This document shows, one piece after another, positions 23,125 through 36,989 of a DNA stretch of 64,000 nucleotides. How positions within the stretch are numbered: the first letter of the stretch is position 1; every line of letters starts with the position of its first letter. The position numbers were made by a program, and so were the translations under genes. The notes under the pieces were generated by a model, which did no database searches, was not told where the DNA came from, and saw only the letters and a list, made by a program, of their open reading frames with translations. The stretch is from Atrina japonica (taxonomy: Eukaryota > Mollusca > Bivalvia > Pterioida > Pinnidae), in the NCBI GenBank assembly GCA_030159075.1, contig BROG01000258.1:790001-854000 (forward strand). Reading direction: 5' to 3'.

Positions 23125-25440
23125 TTTTAATAAAACAAATCAACGGAATACGTTACAGTGTTTAAACTGTCAATCACTCGGTACATTGTAAGGTGTTACA
23201 GCAAATTCACTATCTCAGGAATTAACGAGCTAACGGTAGGGGGATTAACTAAACTGACAGCACCAACTACGAGTATGCTTATCCAATGAATATTTTATTA
23301 CTGATACCTATGCAAATGAACTCCTCCTTCAATCGAATTAAAAGGGGATTTTACGATGTTTTATTTTCGAACGAAAATGGGATTAGTGCTTTTAACACAC
23401 GATTTTAGCTGTAAAACTGAACTGAAATACTTTGGACGTGACCACGTTAGGTTCATGAATTGTTTTGGTGAAAATAAATCATTGGTGTGACTGTAAGAAT
23501 CACAAATTTTAGTACAGTTGTGAGTCGAAAGTTAAAGGTCTTTATGTGTCTGTTACATTCGATCTAAAAAGGATTTCACTCAAGCTCTGAATGAGAAAAG
23601 CCGCAGTGTTGTACTTTCATTGTATTGAAATTAATGTGTTTCATTTAAAGAACATTCGGCGAAAAATGTCAATAAAATAATTCACAACACATGTTGAACA
23701 AAAAGGACAATCTTTTATCTATTGATCTAGTTTGTTTTATATCACGTGACACATTCTTGTAGTGCCGGTGAAGTTAACAAGGTGATGAAATATATATGTC
23801 GGTATAGTCATGGTGTGTTTACTTATTTTTGTTTACTATCGAAGCCCTGGAACAAACATTGATAGACTGCTGTGTCTGTAGGGCGAAATAAAGTTAGAAC
23901 GATAGCATTAAGTTACACAAAGACTCTTGTTTGGTATCTATAATCTACGTAAATGATAATTATTCGCGATGGTTGGTAAATAAAAGCAGACGACATGTAT
24001 TGATACACATCTTTTGTTGGTCATTTTCAAAAGGTTAATTAGCGATTGCGATACGGTAAACTAAATCGACTATACAGGTTTAGATATACTGAAAATAGCT
24101 CTTCCGTTAATGGAAGTGGTTACGCATAATAACCATGTAACATGTGCATATATCATTTACAAATGTATATACCATTCGGTCTAAACTTTTGAAAACGTAC
24201 TGTGTGTTTCTTGTTTTGTTGCCTTTCAAGTTGAATAAATCAAGTGATGATATAGTCATATTTTACTACACACAGCTGATCCTGTTTTTATGTTATAGAA
24301 GAAGCCGAGATTGTTTGTAAGTGCCCTTTTCAATGAGATTATATTTTAAAACTATTGACTCTCTTTGAGAGTAAATATTGTTTTATGGCATTAAACCAGA
24401 GCCTGTGTAAATGAAGGCATTTTAGCACCTAAATGAAACAACTGGAAGGTAATGGAATGTGCGTACAATGATCCATGAACGTATAAATTTACCTACAGTT
24501 AATTTACCTTACGCTGTTTAATTTTGAATGTTTCACAATCCTGAACTCCATATCAATGTTTTCCAAGCGGACGATCATCGTCTTAAATAATTATCATCTG
24601 CCGTAAAACTCCAGAAATTATACACAAAAACAAAACACCAAGGATAATGAAGACTTGTTTCATGTAAATATCAAACAGAATACACGTACTGCTCTATCCT
24701 TCATATTTCAACAATCTTCGACGTGTATGGAATTTCGCATTATGAACGATATTTCAAGCTAAATGCTTACGCTCATAGCAATTCTACTACAGGCTGTGCA
24801 TCATCTGAATTCGCTTCATTCTTCATAACTACGGCATTATCAATAACTCCACAAGACGTGGTAATCAAACCATGTAAATGTATGGCATTCGGTGTCTCTT
24901 ATTGTTCTTACTATTTATTTAACATATTCTTTACGAATGGTTCAAATTCCCCAAGCCTCGGATAATGAAATATGTCTACAATATGTTGTAAGGTTATTAA
25001 ATGATAGTTATTGTAAATTATAGGTTGCCTGACTGCCTACTGTGCGTAATTTGCCGATAAAAGTAGTCAAGAAAAAGGTAGAAGGTTAGGGGAGGGGGCA
25101 ATCATACAGTCTTTATTTGGGAAGTGTATGAGTTTAATAAAAGCAATGCAATTCACTTGTAGTTTCAATTAACAGGAATGTGACACAGATTGCCAAAATA
25201 AACTAGGAACCATATTTTTAGTACACAGTTTATGAATGGAATGCTTTCATAATGAGGAATATCTTGTCATGATCATAAAATCAATCTTGAGTTCTTCAAC
25301 AGCTATCATGTTTAATTACTTCTTCTGATATTAACAAAATTTATGTTAAAGTAGAGGTTTAAACAATGTTTGAACTATAGTTTTCATTTATCAACTGACT
25401 GATGTTTCAAGGATATATAATATATATATATTAATGGTTA
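23125..25440. other. AT-rich DNA, no feature seen
   Basis: The 80-codon frame at 24723-24965 has no recognisable domain. No repeat boundaries were recognised. Confidence 0.35.
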
Positions 25441-25479
25441 AACAGTAAATGCGGATTTCAGTTTTTAACCCATATTATT

Positions 25480-25625
<146 letters not shown>

Positions 25626-26085
25626 GTTTTATATATTGGAATATAATTTGTACCACGACAAAGTGTTCAGTTATTTTATTTCAAATACCAGACACAACTG
25701 TATGGCATTTTCTATTTCTTTTCTTATTACTTTCTTATAACCTAATCAGGTTTCCCATTTAAATAAAAAGTGTGGGTGAAATATTACTGTTGGACAGTTG
25801 TCAGTAGCTCCCTTACCATCCCAGATAAGGCCATTTGTTTGCTAGAAGCTGATTAAACTGAATAATCCATGGTCACGCTGTAGACAGTTAATGCAAATGA
25901 TCGCGTTGTATCAAATTCAAGTGCGGGGTAAAATAGATACTGAGCGATATAATGGACACAGATGATATTGTGATCATATATTAGTGATCTCTATATATAG
26001 TAGGTCGAATTTGTCTATAACTCCACTCTTGGTGTCTCTTTCTTTTCTCAAACATACAGAAATAACATTATACAGAACAACTTAC

Positions 26086-26370
26086 TGATAGTAATGACGG
26101 CTACTTTGCTTATAAATAATTGTGATAGGAACCTATTATACAGAAACGGGATGCACGAACAAACATATTCACTTATATACCATGTAAATGATATGTATAA
26201 TGTACGAATCCTTGACTGAAACTGATTGTGTGAATTTGTCTTAAGCATTTTAATTGAGGTAAATCGGGATCCAAGGGTGTACATGGATTTTGACTCATCC
26301 ACTCGTGGAGTGACAATAGAGCTAGACGAGTTACATTTGTCAGGTTCCATATATTTAGTAATAGCGTACT
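26086..26370 (-). CDS. Candidate exon of an unnamed minus-strand gene
   Basis: The acceptor cttgtttataaacag and donor gtaagttg bound 285 bp: two bases, 94 open codons and one base. The incoming phase matches the outgoing phase of the candidate exon at 32097-32349. The segment includes KCNSSSSIVTPRVDESKSMY and RTLYISFTWYISEY. No domain is recognised. The 3' part could instead be intronic if a shorter form is used. Confidence 0.3.
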
Positions 26371-26760
26371 CTGTTTATAAACAAGATATGGATTTCATAT
26401 AATTACAACAAAATTATATTAAAAAAACTAGCATGCAGACAAGTGAAGCATATACATAGAGCAGTTCAAAGTACATATCATGTTCTCACTTTTGGTAAAA
26501 CCCATGGTAAATAAAAAGTATTTTATCTGTATATTTAGTTCATATTACAAACGATTTTAAGTAAATTTTAAGATATTTTAAAAAGTAACTTAATTGTATG
26601 TAACATCAGCAAAATATATTAATAAAAATCCTTTTTGATTCACCATGGATTTTAATAAAAAGTGATGTTCTACTCTTTTTTAGTAAAAGTCCTGGTAAAT
26701 CAAACAGTTCGTACATGATATACATTACAACATACCATAAGATTGTTGGTAGTTGGTTGC

Positions 26761-27020
26761 ATTGTTGTTTAACGTCCCACTAAGGAATCTTTCACTCGTA
26801 TAGAGACATCACTAATGCGGGTGAAGGGCTTCAAAGTTTGGCCTATGCTCGGTATTATGGCCATTGAGCAATGAAGGTTCTTTAACGTGAGGACACCTAC
26901 TGTGACACGGGACCTCGGTTTTTACTGTCTCATCCGATGGACCGGAATCCGGTCTGTTGCCGGCTGGACTCGAACACGCTAAAGAGTCAAGCGCGCTACC
27001 AATTAAGCCAGGCCGGCTCT
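26761..27020 (-). mobile_element. tRNA-derived SINE, copy 2
   Basis: Same family as 2688 and in the same orientation: attgttgtttaacgtcccac on the left, the gagacatcacta and ggcctatgctcgg middle, and a tRNA head (minus strand ggcctggcttaattggtag) on the right. The head is shortened by a small deletion before box B. Its right end abuts the Penelope-like tail at 27021. Confidence 0.8.
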
Positions 27021-27192
27021 CATACGATTTCATTTTGATTCGACTGTGGACTCACGGCGGGTGTGACCGGTCGACAGGGGTGCTTACTCCTCCATGGCAC
27101 CTGATACCACCTCTTGATTTCCGGAGGTCCGTGTTTGTCCAATGGTTACCAGATTTGTACCGATATCCGGGACATCCTATAAATTTATAGTT
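27021..27192 (+). mobile_element. Penelope-like 3' tail (tail 6), best preserved
   Basis: Begins catacgatttcattttgatt and continues through actcacggcgggtgtgaccg and cacctgataccacctcttga to the family end ccgggacatcctataaattt. It is close to the tail of the element at 29718-31390 and retains no coding sequence. Confidence 0.75.
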
Positions 27193-27930
27193 TGGTATCT
27201 GAGATTCTTTTTATATTGAACACACAAATTCATAAACCGTGTAATAAAGGTAGTACTTATTACCATGGAAACTTATGTTTTATAGTGATTACCTACCGAA
27301 TTGAACAGAATTTTACTAATTATCAATATACTGTATACCTCGAAATTTTTGTTCCCGTTTAATTTTCGCCAATTTGGTCCTGAGATGAATTAGAATTTAA
27401 AAAAAAAACCGAAATTTTAAAGCTAACTATTTTATGACACTAATGTGTTTAGTGTGAATTTAAGACAAGGTGAATATACAATTTCAAATTTAATTATTAG
27501 TCATAGTATTAGTTTTTATTTATGAAGTCAGAATCTACATGTATATGGAATTATCCTCGTATATGGAATTGTCTTTGTAAATTGTCATTCTTCTCATAAA
27601 AACTCAGTATTTCAATTGACGAAAATTGCAATGTCAATTTCAGCTCTAATATCAAAAGATCATGACCTCGTATACCTTCTATGATTTTGAAGCGGGCGTA
27701 TACAACCAAGGGAACCTCTTTAATTGCAGATCGTTTGGTTCTCGATTCTCATTCATGGGTCGAAGTCTCGAAATTTCGACCTTTTCTAGGTTCTCCTGTG
27801 AACTTTTACTATATTTTATAATGAAAAATTAATAGATATACTTTATGGAATACTTTGAAAAAACATCGTTAATAGTTAGATTTAGAAATATATAAAAACA
27901 ATAAACCAAGTATGTTACAATAAATAAATT
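27193..27930. other. AT-rich DNA, no feature seen
   Basis: No gene or repeat recognised. Confidence 0.35.
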
Positions 27931-28092
27931 GCAGTCAAACGAATTAAAGGTCATCTGTGTATAAAAGGCACCTGCTTATTATCTTTGTTATCTTTTATAT
28001 AATAAATAAACCTCTTTATGGAGGCCACCTGTCTACAACGGCTACCTTTGTCTGTTATATTTAAGTAGCCTTTGTAGATAAGTTTTACTGTA
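27931..28092. mobile_element. TIR element family B, copy 2
   Basis: The left end gcagtcaaac and right end agttttactgta are diverged versions of the family ends. The interior has ggaggccacctgtctacaac and tacctttg, as in the other copies. Confidence 0.45.
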
Positions 28093-28801
28093 TAGGTATT
28101 TTAATATATTTACAACATATACCAGTAAATTACAGCTATTCACAGCTATTATGCATCAAGATGATTAATTAAGCCGACGAAAACAAACCCAAATGCTCGA
28201 TGTGTGCATTTTAACGACGACTGTAGCCAGGCAACAAAAAGTATGAACAGATATACCAACAAGAAGCAATACGTCGTTTCCGAGATCCCTCGACAGACGA
28301 ATTTCTGTCATGTGATTTTCATAACCACGTGGCAAATTTAAAGCAAATTTTGGACAAAATGGCAGGCACTAATAGAACTCTTCGTATTAGCTGATAAATG
28401 ATAAAGATCAAATTAATACAAAAGGTCCTATAATTAATATTTTAAGTCATAAACATGTTCCCATATTTAGAGTTGTTGGCTAGGTGTATACTCCTGATTT
28501 AAATCAAAGTTTACATCAGTGTCAGTGACGGCGTATCATAGACCTAAATACGCTTCAGTTGTAGGTTCATATTTTTGGGGGGGAATTCGTTTAAATGAAT
28601 TGTCGTCCATCCAAAGATATTCATCTGGCTTATTTTTCATTCTGGAATCCGATTTACCACATGACACCACATATTAGCACGTGCTTTTTGATTTGATTGA
28701 TTTCCTCTACCATTCATGGTTAATTCGTATTCGAAACCAAAGTACCCTAAACTTTCTCGAAGTCACATGACCAGTGCGCTGTATTTTTTTAACCGTTCCA
28801 G

Positions 28802-28971
28802 ATCTTAGCAACACCGTATTAGAAAAAATAAATAGAGAAGAAGAAAATCTAATAACAAAAGTTGGAAAATATGTATGTAAAAAGGCACTAGTCGTACTGA
28901 TGAATTTAATTTTATTTTCCGCTATCAGTATAGATGGTGATTTTAATATAAAAACTTATACAAGAGTATAA
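28802..28971 (+). CDS. Candidate terminal exon, unrecognised product
   Basis: A good acceptor (ctgtatttttttaaccgttccag) is followed by two bases and then an open frame (LSNTVLEKINREEENLITKV, later ALVVLMNLILFSAISIDG) to TAA at 28969-28971. A possible internal donor, gtatgtaaa at about 28870, would make it an internal exon instead. No AATAAA follows closely. Confidence 0.25.
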
Positions 28972-29717
28972 TTGAACACATAATGAACGGTTAGGCGTGA
29001 TTTTTCTTTAAGTAATAATGCATCCTTATATAAAGATATAACGTTCGCATTAATTGCACTTGCACATATTGGTTTGTTTTAAAGTATTACCGATAGAAAT
29101 AATGATGTGGTCATGTATCAAAACAACAAATGATATTGTGGGCAATAGGCCTATTCATAGCGACCTCACATCGGAAATTTTGTAGACATGCGTAGTCGTT
29201 TGTTTTCATCCTAATTGGATAAGATGTATTTCAGGAGGATCCAATCTACACGAATTTAGCAAATATATTTATCTCTTTGAAGGAAACACAAAATTGAAGA
29301 AATAGACTGATTACTTACGTCTCTATTTATAGTATTGCTCGGCAACTCGTACCCAAGTCAAACTGGCACGGAGTGATATCAGTCCTGCGGAAATATGGAA
29401 ATAGGTACGTAGTGTGATTGAATAGGCATTTAGAAGAAATAACAGTTTGTGGATCTTTATTTTGGAACTTGGAAATTTCCATAAAGGCACCCAAGAAGAT
29501 TCATCTCAATAGGTTCTCAAAAGTAATTTGCATGAGCAAATTTAATAGTCTTAATTCACAAATTCTCAATATTGAATAAACTTAAATTCCATTTTTTTTT
29601 CTTGAAGTGTAACATGCTAATGCTATAAAAATCTTATTTTCGCCGAGCGGGTGTTCGGAATATTAAAAGAACTAAAGAGGAGCTAATGGTTTTGTAATAC
29701 TATAAAAAATTTCAGAT
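28972..29717. other. AT-rich DNA, no feature seen
   Basis: No gene or repeat recognised. Confidence 0.35.
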
Positions 29718-31390
29718 ACCAACGTATAAATCAATAGAATGTCCAGGACATAGATACAAATCCGGTAAAAATGGACAAACACGGACCTCTGGAAACCAAG
29801 AGGTGGGATCAGGTGCCATGGAGGAGTAAGCATCCCCTGTCGACCGGTCACACCCACCGTGAGTCCACAGTAAAGTCCAATGAAACACGTGAGGAATGTG
29901 TCCTCGTCACAATTGGTACAGACGTCTCAACAACCGCCAACGAAAAGGCAACTCAACATTTCACTTAGTGAAACAGAGTAGTCGCAAACAAGACTATTAT
30001 ACCGACTGTAAAATTTGCGGAACGTTAACATTAAACGCGGTTTTCGATATTCCTGTGTCAATAATTTGTCAGTGAGTAGTTTACCTCTGTATATGAAATC
30101 TTCATATGTTGTACACAACCTGGCATATCGGATCATTTGTGAAATATAAACTTCATATGCGGGTGACTGAGGGATATTACTACTTAAATGTGGAAAATTT
30201 ACGATGGTAAGGCGAAATCGTCGCGTTTATCGTATAGCTTAGTTGCTAATTTCCCGTCTGTGTTTATATTAAGTAAAATGTCTAAGTATGAAGCGTGTGT
30301 GCTTGATTCTGTTGTATCTTTAATTTCTAGTTCGCTGGGATATATCGCATTGACATATGTATGAAAATTGTCATTATTAATTGACAAAACGTCGTCGATA
30401 TATCTAAATGTCAAATTAAAGGACAACGCTAACTTTTTCTTCTTTTGATTCAGCAGTTTCTGAATGAAGTCTGCTTCGTATGAATAAAGGAACAGGTCGG
30501 CCAATAAAGGAGCACAATTGGTTCCCATTGGAATGCCGACAGTTTATTGAAAAACCACGTCTCCGAACATTACAAATATATTGTCTATTAGAAATTCCAG
30601 CATTTGTTGGATCCTGCTATGTAACTTCATAAAAATGAAGTTTAGGTATCCAGTATAAATGTGGTAGCTCGAAATCGGTATCCGTTGTAGGTATATCAAA
30701 TGAGCGTAAAACGGACACGTGATTTTGAACGATCTCGTCCTTTGAAAGTGAGCTACGTGTGTATGTAGGATTTTCAGAATTCGTATTAAACCCAAGTTCT
30801 TCTAATAAACAATTATATGCCTTACAAATAAAAACTATATTATTTGAGGCTTTGTCTGCTGGTACCAGTACATATTGGTCATGTAATCTATCCAGTTCAG
30901 TTACTACTTCTGGATCATTAAATATAGAGGGATAACGTGTTTTCATAGTCCCTTTAAGTTTTCGAATACGATATTTTATCAACCATCGTATGGCTTTCAG
31001 CCATTCAGACAAAGTGTCTGGTTCTACGTCTTCATGTTTGGCCGATCGTCTGGCATAATCTTCGACAGAATCCATAACTAAACTGAAATTCTGACGCCAA
31101 TTTAAGATTTTTGAGGCTTTCATTTTCAACAATAGAAACGTCGCCGGTAATGACATGCCCGATATTGTATATGAAAGGAGATGAAGCACGTGAACATGTG
31201 ACAGTGATAGATTGCCTATACTTTGGATATTATCGTTACATCCATAGGGATATGCAGTGCCAAGCTGTTTAATCCAAAATTCTTCACGTTGTCTACGAAA
31301 GGGGGTACTGAAGGTGGGATTGTTGGTCCAGTTGGTCAGTAATAATGACGGCAATGTGGTTTTGCGCGCCCCTTATCCTCATTCACTCTA
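29718..31390 (-). mobile_element. Penelope-like retroelement, internally deleted
   Basis: Reverse-transcriptase relic in three frames. 31354-30617 carries REEFWIKQLGTAYPYGCND, YVLVPADKASNNIVF and ELPHLYWIPKLH. 30795-30544 carries MLEFLIDNIFVMFGDVVFQ. 30528-30199 carries MGTNCAPLLADLFLYSYE and the catalytic YIDDVLSINN. 30136-29927 gives the C-terminus. Between YWIPKLH and MLEFLIDN roughly 130-150 residues of fingers/palm are missing compared with the copy at 58375. The REEFWIKxLxTxxPxGxN motif ahead of the RT resembles the end of a GIY-YIG nuclease, so this may be a Naiad-type element with permuted domains. The tail (gaccggtcgacagggg, reverse strand) is shared with eight relics here. Non-functional. 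Confidence 0.8.
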
Positions 31391-32096
31391 CCTGGAAGTA
31401 ATTCAAAGACAAATAATTCGCGAATTATACGAACAATATCTATATAGATCGTAACTTGTATATGTTAACTTTGTTAAAACATTTAAGCAGACTACTAGAA
31501 ATCTAAATTCGAGTTATTTATATACAACGCAATACAAAATTGATTACATTTGATCATAGTGGCGATAATAAAGATACTTGGAATCAATCACCGTATTCAC
31601 TTGCGAAATAGTAAATGTATATAATATGCATCTATATATATTGCAAAAGCTTTTAGGTATTTTTAAAATACCAAAGTTATAGTTTTACTAAAAAGGCAAA
31701 ACAATAAGACTTCATCAGTTCGACAGTTGATCTCCGCTTAAATGATGAATGTATATTTCAGAAAGAAAATACTGGTACCATACAAAGCGAAATGATAAAC
31801 CTAAATGTATTGCCAGTTCCATCTAAGATATCTTTTGAGAAATGTAGAATTTAAATAGAACAATCCAAAGGAAATGTAACTTGAGTATGAAATAACTAAA
31901 TATAATGCAAAGACATTTTGTTCGTATTTAACTGCTACATAAACATCCTTCACATTTGTATCATGGAATGCCACCAATAGTATGACGTCATAATTTTTAA
32001 ACATGAATGATAGTATCTTGACATAGGAAAGCTAATACATGATATAAAAAATGATGGTAATACAAAAGTATTCTGTGAATTGTATGGTAAACTTAC

Positions 32097-32349
32097 CCAG
32101 TCGGTCTGAGTCATTGTGTTGGTACGATTCGTCATGGGTGCGAGTTCTCATTGTAATTTTACTCAACCATATCTCTACGAAGATTACCGGAAAGTAATCA
32201 GACGTCATATCTTGTTTCAGTTTCCATGTTAGCACAAAAATATTGATGATTTTTGGCACTCTGTTTTCTATGGTAAATCGTATTGTCGGGTGATATTTTA
32301 TGGTATACCATCGTTTCATGATTATTACACACTTTCCGAAAAAATATTC
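32097..32349 (-). CDS. Candidate exon of an unnamed minus-strand gene
   Basis: The acceptor attacctaagttag and donor gtaagttt bound 84 open codons plus one base (phase 0 in, phase 1 out). It includes IKYHPTIRFTIENRVPKIIN followed by FVLTWKLKQDM. The VP-spaced hydrophobic strand ending in TW loosely recalls a WIF-type strand, but I would not assign the domain on that. The outgoing phase fits the exon at 26086-26370. Confidence 0.35.
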
Positions 32350-33058
32350 CTAACTTAGGTAATGCGGATTTAAAATGTAATAAATTAATTATCTATGGAG
32401 TTTATTTGCATAATATGGGATTCTAAGAATATTATGTGATTCTATGTATTATGGTTTTAATTGTATATTTGCATTAGATACAATGTATATCAAATTTGAC
32501 CTGGAAAATCTAGAAAATATTGAACATAAATGTTTCAAATTAACAGGTTACTGAACAAAAGAAATTAGTAATTAAACACAAGAAGGTAAAATTCCGCCGT
32601 GCAAATTATTATATCTGAATGCTGACGTTATAACTCTGTAATTCGGTTGCATGGCATTATTATTTTTAACTACTTTTCATTGAAATAAGGATTAGAATAA
32701 TAATAAAAAACAAAGTAAAATCCAAATAAACAAACACTATTTCCATAACACCATTTTCGTAATAGCTTTATTATATCTTTAAGAATCTTTAACGAAGCAT
32801 TTGCATTGTTGATCAATCTTGTTTTTTAAAAAGATAATATTGCTTTTGACGACGACATACAGGTTTGGCGATATTTTGTCTGTTTGATACACTCAGAATT
32901 TTTAGAATAAACAATGCTTTGGTTAGATACATATTTCAAAATTGTAAACAGCAAGACATTACCTAAAGTATACATTTTTATGATATCACATTCACTATTT
33001 TCATTCTTTTCTTTTTGTGTAACACAAAAATCTGCTGGAATTCATCTTTTTAATTTAG

Positions 33059-33113
33059 ATATTAATCAGAATATCTATACTTTGAAAGATCCTCAACATC
33101 ATCAGCCAGAAGG
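33059..33113 (+). CDS. Small candidate plus-strand exon
   Basis: A 55-bp segment lies between ttcatctttttaatttag and gtaagtctgc, both good splice consensus matches. It encodes INQNIYTLKDPQHHQPE with split codons at both ends. It lies on the opposite strand to the surrounding minus-strand exon candidates, next to a dispersed repeat, so it may be a chance pairing. Confidence 0.2.
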
Positions 33114-33169
33114 GTAAGTCTGCAATATGTTAATATATTTTTATGTTTGCCAATTCCACAAACATTCGT

Positions 33170-33390
33170 TCTAAATATTTCTCTGCAGAAACTGGATTTA
33201 TTCATGCAATAAAAATATAACTTCATTTCTAGCATTGTATTCCCAGAGCTTAAGTTATCTTTATTGAAAAAAATAGATTGCCCTGTTCCATGTGACCTTA
33301 TATAAGTTTTTACTTGACTTATACAGATTTCTTTTAACTTTTTATCAAGCACCTGTAAAACTGTACTAACACATCTTGTTTTATACGGTT
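33170..33390 (-). repeat. Dispersed repeat, copy related to 42225-42345
   Basis: The minus-strand conceptual translation shows ICISQVKTYIRSHGTG and LYFYCMNKSSFCREIF. The plus strand at 42240-42345 gives ICQCQVKHHIREHGTA and SFYCMNKSSFCKQIF. The two copies share nucleotide sequence and are in opposite orientation. Whether the conserved frame reflects a transposon protein or only nucleotide similarity is not decided by two copies. Confidence 0.5.
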
Positions 33391-35021
<1,631 letters not shown>

Positions 35022-35184
35022 TTAAGCTGCTGGTTGACTTTGCAAAAGGCCGGTACCCTTTCTTGCTTAAAGGTTAGCTTGTTTTTTTTCCAAAATAATT
35101 ATGAAGTGTCGTTCACGATCAATCTGTAAAGCATGTTGAGTACGACAATGAAATATCAAATAAAAACTATATATATAAGTACAT

Positions 35185-35680
35185 TTAAGTGAGCCACCTT
35201 TGTAACTATTAATATTTTGAAAATTAACCAGTTAAACGTCATATTTCATAATATATTCCAAATGTCCACTGTTTTTTCTACCATTAACTGTAACTTGTCC
35301 AGGAAGTTTTGGGTCATATTTTCACATGTATCCAATGGAATCCTTCCAAATTTATCTATATTGCTTCTTTTAAGTCATCAAGATAATTTGTGCGCATTGG
35401 GTTTGCTCAAAATAAAATTTAACAACATCGAAATGGAAGTTCTTCTTCAATTTCTTGTCCTCCATTTTGGTAGTAAAACCAAATTATGCTAATTTATGAT
35501 GATGTCATCGATGATGTCACAAAAAAGTTCTGACCCCATAGGTTTCGGATTTAATCAATCATAAATTGTCAAATAAATTGTCTTTCTAATGAACTTTCAA
35601 ATCATAAATTATCATGTGTCTGTGCAAAAGTTATGGGCATTTGAATTGGGGGACATGTTTTTTGAAACACTCTATATATC
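35185..35680 (-). mobile_element. Internally deleted mariner-like element
   Basis: Read on the minus strand, the element opens with gagtgtttcaaaaaacatgt, the usual style of a Tc1/mariner terminal repeat. A start codon follows at 35465 (MEDKKLKKNFHFDVVKFYFE). At about 35400 the frame jumps straight to transposase C-terminal sequence: NPMRTNYLDDLKEAI, then in another frame LDTCENMTQNFLDKLQ and a stop after VDIWNIL. The whole DDE/D catalytic core is deleted. The left TIR partner (near 35185) is weak. A stop and a frameshift also interrupt the C-terminal part. Confidence 0.6.
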
Positions 35681-35689
35681 TTATTATTT

Positions 35690-36332
35690 ACTTTTGTTGA
35701 TATAAGACATTACATACAGACACAAAAAGAAGCTTCGTTATTTAAAAGTTAAAATGTATTTACGTTAACGCGTAAACAGTAAGTTGGTTGAAATCAGATA
35801 ATGCAGGTGCAAGATTTTTCACACCAAAACATTGAAACATGTCATCCGTAAAATATACACCCATGTTTCAAGTCGTACAGAATTACATCAGATAACGACG
35901 TGGCTTTACGCACTAGAAATAATAAACAGTAGATCTAGAAAAGTATCATTGTCTGTAATTGTACTGTCCCCCCAAGTTTGCAGGTAGGAGGTCAAAGCAT
36001 GTTTCAATGCACAGTACTTTGGACAATACTTTGTTAAAATGTTTCATCACTTTTAATCACAATGAACTCAAATTACTTCTCATTTTATCTTTTTGTATTT
36101 TTAAACAGACATAAACAAATAGCCATGCTCTCGTTAACTAGACTACAGTTCAGTTTATTTTCAATTTTCAACGTCGGAAATATCCTGATTTAGTATCATA
36201 TGTTTCTTCATTTTTACCTTTCGTATGGTGGAATAAAGGTAAACAGATATTAAGCGGCTGTGTAACATGATAAAGCTCAATATTTGCCCTCCATCAGCGA
36301 AATAAGAATTAAACTCTTCATTTTAAACTCAC
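35690..36332. other. AT-rich DNA, no feature seen
   Basis: No exon or repeat recognised. Confidence 0.35.
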
Positions 36333-36443
36333 ACGTTGAAATGAAAACAAATGTATCTATCTCTTGTGTTTCTGGATTCAAGTTCACCTGGTCGCTTCCT
36401 GTATACATTATAACCATGTTCTCTATTCTGCCATTGAAATTGA
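36333..36443 (-). CDS. Candidate exon of an unnamed minus-strand gene
   Basis: A strong acceptor (gtgacatttctttcag) and donor (gtgagttt) bound 111 bp: two bases, 36 codons and one base. It encodes NFNGRIENMVIMYTGSDQVN followed by PETQEIDTFVFIST, with balanced codon use and no stop. The pattern suggests an extracellular beta-rich segment, but no family is recognised. Its outgoing phase does not fit the exon at 32349 directly, so an exon between them would be needed if they belong together. Confidence 0.4.
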
Positions 36444-36985
36444 CTGAAAGAAATGTCACGTTTGTAGTAAAACATAATTCAAATAAAATTATGGTGTTTA
36501 GAGTGTATTTTACCAACTATATCTGTGAAATTGTATGAGTATGAATATAAAGTGTTAAAAGTATTTTCCCAGAATAACCGAAGAGTCAAATTACTTGTTC
36601 AATCTTACATAATTTCTAACTTACTAAATAACATAATCCCTCACATTGGTTTCACATTGTGTCCTTTTTCGTGCATCATTTCGCGTCCTCTCGCTATTAT
36701 ACTGATATTGAAGTACCGATCATGATTTGTATTCATAACAATATATTCGACGAAGGACATATTATCTGTTCATACATTCCTCATAATGTTTTACCGCCGA
36801 TAATCCATGTTGATACCATACATTTGGCTGAGAGATGGAATTTATAGGAATCAACTCCAGGCCGTCCATGATCTGAGTGGTTATACCATTGTGCTTTAAA
36901 TTATTTACCCCTAAGACACATTTGGGTTGGTCTACGACATTGATGTACAGAAGAGACCATTGTTTTTCAGGGGTTGATGAGTTAA
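36444..36985. other. AT-rich DNA, no feature seen
   Basis: The short ORFs at 36525-36847 overlap one another without support. Confidence 0.3.
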
Positions 36986-36989
36986 TAAT

